A DNA stretch of 10,537 nucleotides, from contig QNBQ01000024.1 of assembly GCA_003645735.1 (NCBI GenBank), forward strand, positions 1-10,537, in the 5' to 3' direction. The DNA comes from Candidatus Poribacteria bacterium. Its GTDB lineage: Bacteria; Poribacteria; WGA-4E; B28-G17. The first letter of the stretch is position 1. The number at the start of each line of letters is the position of its first letter. The notes beneath the pieces are model-generated. The model saw only the letters and a program-made list of their open reading frames with translations, was not told the DNA's origin and searched no databases. This document shows positions 7,237-10,537 of this stretch, piece after piece. The translations under genes and the position numbers were made by a program.

Positions 7237-7848
7237 TCAGAAGATCCAGAGCCAATCCAGCAGCCTGCTCAGAAAGCCCGGCTTCTTCTGCCTCGAAACC
7301 ATCCCCTTCCCCTCATACCTTATCTCGCTGTCGGCCAGATCGATCGAGAGGACGACGTTATCCGGCGAGATGTCCTGCGGCCTGACGATCCCCTTGACGT
7401 ATATCACCTGTTTCTCCCCGTCGATCGATATCTCCCTCCTGCCCTCTATCAGCAGGTTGCCGTTGGGCAACACCTCCTTGACGACCGCCGTCACCTCGGC
7501 CCTGAACTCCCCTTTGGTTGAGATCGACCCGCTGCCGGAGAAGCTGGTCTCCGATGAGAGGTCGACTCCCTTGGAGAACGGGTTGTATCGGATGAAGAAC
7601 GAGTTGCATCGGAGCCACGGCAGGTTGAGAAGCCCCTTCTTGCCCGATGTCCTGGACGTCTTGGCCGAGGCCTCCTTGAAGGCGGAGGCCGACTCGACGA
7701 TCTTCACCCTTACGATATCCCCTACTCTGTGCGCCTTCAGGTCGGAGTAGATCGACACCTCGCTCAGCTTCCTCGGCGACCTCTCCGCCCCTTGAGCGGT
7801 TTGGATCGCCAGGCCCAGCAGCAAAATACAGAGGATCGGCCATCTCAT
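7237..7848 (-). CDS. flgH: Flagellar L-ring protein FlgH, apparently not lipidated
   Basis: FlgH forms the outer-membrane L ring around the distal rod. From the preferred ATG the protein has 203 residues. Family motifs are SDLKAHRVGDIVRVKIVESA (a conserved VGD region near 42-61), LPNGNLLIEGRREISIDGE, VKGIVRPQDISPDNVVLS and ADSEIRYEGKG. The signal peptide (MRWPILCILLLGLAIQTAQG) ends in a signal-peptidase-I-like AQG/AE site. The cysteine at residue 7 is too early for a lipobox, and no LxGC motif exists, unlike the lipoprotein FlgH of enterobacteria. An upstream in-frame GTG at 7866 would add six residues and overlap flgA. I prefer the ATG because AGGGGGG lies 8 nt before it and it begins the signal peptide directly. 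Confidence 0.94.
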   Translation of the reverse strand: MRWPILCILLLGLAIQTAQGAERSPRKLSEVSIYSDLKAHRVGDIVRVKIVESASAFKEASAKTSRTSGKKGLLNLPWLRCNSFFIRYNPFSKGVDLSSETSFSGSGSISTKGEFRAEVTAVVKEVLPNGNLLIEGRREISIDGEKQVIYVKGIVRPQDISPDNVVLSIDLADSEIRYEGKGMVSRQKKPGFLSRLLDWLWIF

Positions 7849-7852
7849 CCGC

Positions 7853-8818
7853 TCATCCCCCCTCACCCCTTACCTTCACCATCACCACGCCGGGGCTTAC
7901 CACCTCGGCGAAGATCCGGCGTTTGGATCTCAAATTCTCGACCTCGATGTAATCCCCGAGCCTCCCGTTTTCCACCGCCTTGCCCCTGGCCGTGACCTTT
8001 ATCGGGCCGCAGATGGCGACGATGATCACGAGATCCCCCCTCCTCACGACCACGGGCGCCCGCAGGTGGCGTTTTCTAACAATTGCCCCTTTGGGTATGA
8101 ACTCGGAGGCGACCTTCCCGACCGCCTCCTCGACCTTCGAGAGCGCGTCGGACTCCCTGTAGCCTACCATCCGCCTCTCCACCTTGAGCTTGTCGGCCTT
8201 TATCCTTTCGCCGGCCTTTATCGGTTCAACCGCCACCACGACCGGTCGCTCGACCTTGATGTCGAGGAAGAGAGGGAGCTCCTCCACGGGTTTTCCCGCT
8301 GCCAGGAAGGTGATCCTGAGCCATCCTCTTAAAACATCGGGGGAGAGCGACTCGACGCGGATCGAGATCTCCCCCTCCGGCAGGAGGAGCTCCCTCAGCG
8401 GGGAGGAGGGTTCCAGCGCGACAACCGCCTCTTCGGGCAGCTTGAGGCTTTCCCGTATGAATTTCTCGACAGCCTCAAGCACCCTCTCGGGCTTGACGAT
8501 CTGCGCCCTCCTGACGACGATCGTCCTCCTCCCCTCCACCTTCGTCCCTTTAACGCCCTCCCGCTCAAGACAGACTTGGACGTGTGCCCTTGTGATCTCG
8601 ATGGAGCCGCCCGGCCTGGGGGCCGAAGCGAGCCTTATGGAGGAGAGCCGTTTGAGAAGCGATTCGTCGCCGGCGCTGATCAAGGCGATCTGCCCCAGCC
8701 TCACCTCATCGGAGGAGATCTCGGCCCTCTCCAGAAGCCTGATGACGACCTCGGAGAAGGCCGAGCTCAGGGGAAGGAGGAGCATGGCGATGAGAAGCGG
8801 GAGCGATTTAAGCTTCAT
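7853..8818 (-). CDS. flgA: Flagellar P-ring assembly chaperone FlgA, long form
   Basis: FlgA is the periplasmic chaperone that assists FlgI polymerisation into the P ring. The protein (321 residues) is about 100 longer than E. coli FlgA, with an extra N-terminal region before the conserved C-terminal half. A signal peptide (residues 1-22, LLIAMLLLPLSSAFS core) is clear. The SAF-like and C-terminal beta parts run from about 192 to 317, with VAVEPIKAGERIKADKLKV (195-213), a conserved KVASEFIPKGAIVRKRHL, VVRRGDLVIIVA, ITARGKA-type VTARGKAVENGRLGDYIEV (275-293) and AEVVSPGVVMVKV. The ATG follows flgG by 6 nt, with AAGGTGA overlapping the flgG end. Similar long FlgAs occur in several non-enteric phyla. 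Placement between flgG and flgH supports the assignment. Confidence 0.95.
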   Translation of the reverse strand: MKLKSLPLLIAMLLLPLSSAFSEVVIRLLERAEISSDEVRLGQIALISAGDESLLKRLSSIRLASAPRPGGSIEITRAHVQVCLEREGVKGTKVEGRRTIVVRRAQIVKPERVLEAVEKFIRESLKLPEEAVVALEPSSPLRELLLPEGEISIRVESLSPDVLRGWLRITFLAAGKPVEELPLFLDIKVERPVVVAVEPIKAGERIKADKLKVERRMVGYRESDALSKVEEAVGKVASEFIPKGAIVRKRHLRAPVVVRRGDLVIIVAICGPIKVTARGKAVENGRLGDYIEVENLRSKRRIFAEVVSPGVVMVKVRGEGG

Positions 8819-8824
8819 CGCTCA

Positions 8825-9610
8825 TCACCTTCTCAAGTTGTTGGCTATGTTGAGCATCTCGTCCGCCGCCTGAATAGCCTTCGAGTTCACCTCGTAGGCC
8901 CTCTGAGCGATGATCAGGCCGACCATCTCGTCGACGATCTTAACGTTGGACATCTCCAGCATCCCCTGCTCGATGTATCCGAAGCCGTTTTCGCCCGGCT
9001 TGCCGGTTATGGGAGGTCCCGAGGCGGCCGTCTCCTCGTAGAGGCCCCTGCCTATGTGGTGCAGCCCGGCCGGGTTGATGAACTTCACGAGCTCTATCCT
9101 GCCTATGACCACCCCATCCGGCTGATCGGGCAGCTTCACCTGGACGGTCCCGTCGTTGGAGATGAAGATATCGGTCGCCTCTTTTGGGATGATGATCTCC
9201 GGCTCAAGCGGCAGGCCGTGTGATGTGACGATCCGGCCTTGGGCATCGACCTTGAAGGCGCCGTTGCGGGTGTAGACGATCTGATTGCCCAGCTTTATCT
9301 TGAAAAACCCGTCCCCCTGTATCGCCAGATCCAGCTTGTTGCCCGTCTCCTGCAGGTCGCCTACGGTGAAGATCCTCTGGGTGGAGATCAGCTTGGTGCC
9401 GTGGCCTATCTCTATGCCGGTGGGGATCTGGGCGTCGGCGATGTTTATGACCCCGGCCGGCTTTATCACCTGGTAGATCAGATCCTCGAAATCGGGCCTG
9501 GATCTCTTGAAGCCGATCGTGTTGACGTTGGAGATGTTGTTGGCTATGATGTCCATGGCGGTCTGTTCCGCCCTCATCCCCGAGGCCGCCGTCCAAAGCG
9601 CCCTTATCAT
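8825..9610 (-). CDS. flgG: Flagellar distal rod protein FlgG
   Basis: FlgG builds the distal rod that crosses the peptidoglycan and is surrounded by the P and L rings. At 261 residues it has the usual length (E. coli 260). The N-terminal rod signature ALWTAASGMRAEQTAMDIIA (4-23) with NNISNVNTIGFKRSR, the central LDLAIQGDGFFKIKL (93-107) and YTRNGAFKVDAQGRIVTSHG (113-132), and the C-terminal helix EQGMLEMSNVKIVDEMVGLI / AYEVNSKAIQAADEMLNIAN are all canonical. No signal peptide is present, as expected for type III export. The ATG lies 14 nt after the flgF stop behind GGAGGG. Confidence 0.98.
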   Translation of the reverse strand: MIRALWTAASGMRAEQTAMDIIANNISNVNTIGFKRSRPDFEDLIYQVIKPAGVINIADAQIPTGIEIGHGTKLISTQRIFTVGDLQETGNKLDLAIQGDGFFKIKLGNQIVYTRNGAFKVDAQGRIVTSHGLPLEPEIIIPKEATDIFISNDGTVQVKLPDQPDGVVIGRIELVKFINPAGLHHIGRGLYEETAASGPPITGKPGENGFGYIEQGMLEMSNVKIVDEMVGLIIAQRAYEVNSKAIQAADEMLNIANNLRR

Positions 9611-9624
9611 GCCTCATCCCTCCC

Positions 9625-10380
9625 TCAAGCTTTGGCGAACTCGTTGAGCTGTTGAACGGTCGAATCGAAGGCCTGAATCGCCTTCTGATAGCTCTCATAA
9701 CAGCGGAGCGTTTCTATCATCTCGACCATCTCCCTGACGATGTCGACGTTCGAATCCTCCAGGAAGCCCTGGAGCACCTCGGCGTTGGCCGGGATCGGCT
9801 GGGGGGTCGTCGTCCCAACGGCGGCGAACCTGACCTTCCCCTCCTTGGCCAGCGAGCTGAGGGGCAGATCGACGATCAGGAGCGTGTCCACGTATTTCCC
9901 GTCGACGTAGATCCTCCCCGATTTATCGACATGGATCGACCCGCCCTTGGGGATGGTTATGGGGCCGTTTTGGCCGAGGACCTTATCGCCGTTCAGCGTC
10001 ACCAGCTCGCCGTTGGCGTTGAGCGCGAACCTCCCATCGCGGGTGTATCTGACGCCGTTGGGGGTTTGGATGACGAAAAACCCCCTGCCGTTTATGGCGA
10101 AGTCCAGGGGATTGCCCGTCTCCCTTATCGGCCCTTGGGAGAAATCCACGCCATATCGCATGATCATCAGCTCCGGCATGTGGTCGGCGTTCCGGAGCGG
10201 CAGGGAGGCCAGGATGAGCCTGGGGGCCGGGGCGAAGTTCGTCGGGTAGGCGGCGTTGAACCCAACCATGCTCCTCTTGTAGCCGGTCGAGCTGGCGTTG
10301 GCGAGGTTGTTGGCGATGACGTCCAGCTTCCTCTGCCTGTAGAGCATCCCCTGGGCCGCCTTATAAAGCCCCCTGATCAT
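9625..10380 (-). CDS. flgF: Flagellar proximal rod protein FlgF (FlgF/FlgG family)
   Basis: This is the first gene of the operon, a rod protein of the hook-basal-body family. From the preferred ATG it has 251 residues, equal to E. coli FlgF. It begins MIRGLYKAAQGMLYRQRKLD, then VIANNLANASSTGYKRS (21-37), central PLDFAINGRGFFVIQT (91-106) and YTRDGRFALNANGELVTLNG (112-131), and the C-terminal DSNVDIVREMVEMIETLRCY helix. The paralogue downstream is a canonical FlgG, so this copy is read as FlgF. A GTG at 10386 would add Met-Trp. I chose the ATG because the family starts with M-I-R-x-L and because AAAGGGGG is 9 nt from the ATG but only 3 nt from the GTG. A sigma-54 promoter lies about 43 nt upstream of the ATG. 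Confidence 0.95.
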   Translation of the reverse strand: MIRGLYKAAQGMLYRQRKLDVIANNLANASSTGYKRSMVGFNAAYPTNFAPAPRLILASLPLRNADHMPELMIMRYGVDFSQGPIRETGNPLDFAINGRGFFVIQTPNGVRYTRDGRFALNANGELVTLNGDKVLGQNGPITIPKGGSIHVDKSGRIYVDGKYVDTLLIVDLPLSSLAKEGKVRFAAVGTTTPQPIPANAEVLQGFLEDSNVDIVREMVEMIETLRCYESYQKAIQAFDSTVQQLNEFAKA

Positions 10381-10420
10381 CCACACGATCCCCCTTTCGA
10401 TCGAGCTCCTCGACCAGGGG

Positions 10421-10437
10421 ATGCAATTAACGTGCCG
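10421..10437 (-). promoter_or_regulatory. Sigma-54 (RpoN) -24/-12 promoter of the flagellar-chemosensory operon
   Basis: The minus strand reads CGGCACGTTAATTGCAT. Compared with the consensus TGGCACG-N4-TTGCA, only the first base differs. The invariant GG (10436-10435) and GC (10424-10423) are separated by exactly 10 nt. Transcription would begin near 10411, leaving a leader of about 31 nt with AAAGGGGG placed 9 nt before the flgF ATG. Sigma-54 control of rod, ring and hook genes is established in Pseudomonas, Vibrio and Campylobacter. An NtrC-family activator would be required; I cannot identify its binding site. All downstream gaps are too short for another obvious promoter, so this one may drive all twelve genes. 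Confidence 0.85.
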
Positions 10438-10456
10438 CGGGTCTTAGGCGGTTTTT

Positions 10457-10495
10457 GGGGGAGGGGAAGGAAAAGGTGAGGGAAAGCGGGGGAAA
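10457..10495 (+). other. Purine-rich tract upstream of the sigma-54 promoter
   Basis: Over 39 nt the plus strand is purine except for single pyrimidines at 10477 and 10487, and it is preceded by a run of five T. G-runs of three or more lie at 10457-10461, 10463-10466, 10480-10482 and 10488-10492. It lies 20-60 nt upstream of the -24 element, where activator or DNA-bending proteins often act at sigma-54 promoters. I see no recognisable activator or IHF site; the function, if any, is unknown. Confidence 0.5.
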
Positions 10496-10505
10496 TTTTT
10501 TCCCT

Positions 10506-10537
10506 TTACTCCTCGACCGTTCCGACGACGACCTCTA
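10506..10537 (-). CDS. Possible C-terminal end of an upstream minus-strand gene (partial)
   Basis: Reading the minus strand from the window edge, one frame gives EVVVGTVEE followed by TAA (10508-10506). The codons used (GAG, GTC, ACG) resemble those of the operon and an acidic tail is plausible. Nine residues are far too few to name a protein, and by chance alone a stop-terminated frame is expected. If real, the gene ends about 70 nt before the sigma-54 promoter and probably belongs to a separate transcription unit. Confidence 0.35.
   Translation of the reverse strand, partial: EVVVGTVEE

Noticed and set aside
7849..7866. GTG at 7866 as the flgH start
   Set aside because: It has no spaced ribosome-binding site and would add charged residues before the signal peptide, whereas the ATG at 7848 has AGGGGGG 8 nt upstream.
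9652..10479. A 275-codon open frame on the plus strand, opposite flgF and into the leader
   Set aside because: It is antisense to an unambiguous flgF, has a repetitive Asp/Arg/Gly/Pro-rich composition typical of GC-rich shadows, and shows no recognisable domain. Other long plus-strand frames (2100-2882, 8184-8873, 8576-9223) fail for the same reason.
10490..10504. Perfect 6-bp inverted repeat GGGAAA-TTT-TTTCCC as a terminator of the upstream gene
   Set aside because: The stem is short and half A/T, and on the minus strand it is followed by a C-rich rather than a T-rich stretch, so an intrinsic terminator is not supported.

Overview
The window carries twelve adjacent minus-strand genes packed as a single operon, so transcription runs from the right end (about 10.41 kb) to the left end. 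The host is a flagellated diderm bacterium: it has both outer-membrane (L) and periplasmic (P) ring proteins, and the operon starts at a good sigma-54 (-24/-12) promoter. The DNA is GC-rich, and AGG is a frequent arginine codon. I cannot name the lineage from sequence alone.

Right end (about 10387-10537): a short non-coding leader with a possible stop-codon end of an upstream gene at the edge, a purine-rich tract, and the sigma-54 promoter GGCACG-N4-TTGC. Block 1 (10380-5765) is a flagellar basal-body set in the order flgF, flgG (rod), flgA (P-ring chaperone), flgH (L ring), flgI (P ring) and a short flgJ (rod-binding domain only). Gaps between these genes are 4-14 nt.

Block 2 (5778-57) is a chemosensory set whose genes mostly overlap: cheW, cheR with C-terminal TPRs, a second cheW, a CheA-receiver hybrid kinase, a receiver-HisKA protein without an ATPase domain, and the start of a membrane receptor (TM, periplasmic domain, TM, start of HAMP). 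The order cheW-cheR(TPR)-cheW-cheA(REC) is that of wspBCDE in Pseudomonas, an 'alternative cellular function' type of chemosensory system. No cheB, cheY or diguanylate cyclase gene is visible. The first cheW starts inside flgJ, so the two blocks are physically and probably translationally joined.

Left end: bases 1-70 are an exact reverse complement of bases 96-165, with a 25-nt loop. This cuts the receptor gene inside its HAMP domain. It most likely reflects a fold-back chimera or a contig-end artefact, so the last three residues and stop codon of that reading frame should not be trusted.

Working model (inference): one sigma-54 transcript delivers the distal rod and the P/L rings together with a Wsp/Frz-like signalling array. 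In that array a membrane receptor, two CheW couplers and a TPR-CheR feed a CheA-REC kinase, with the REC-HisKA protein as a further phosphorelay partner or output.
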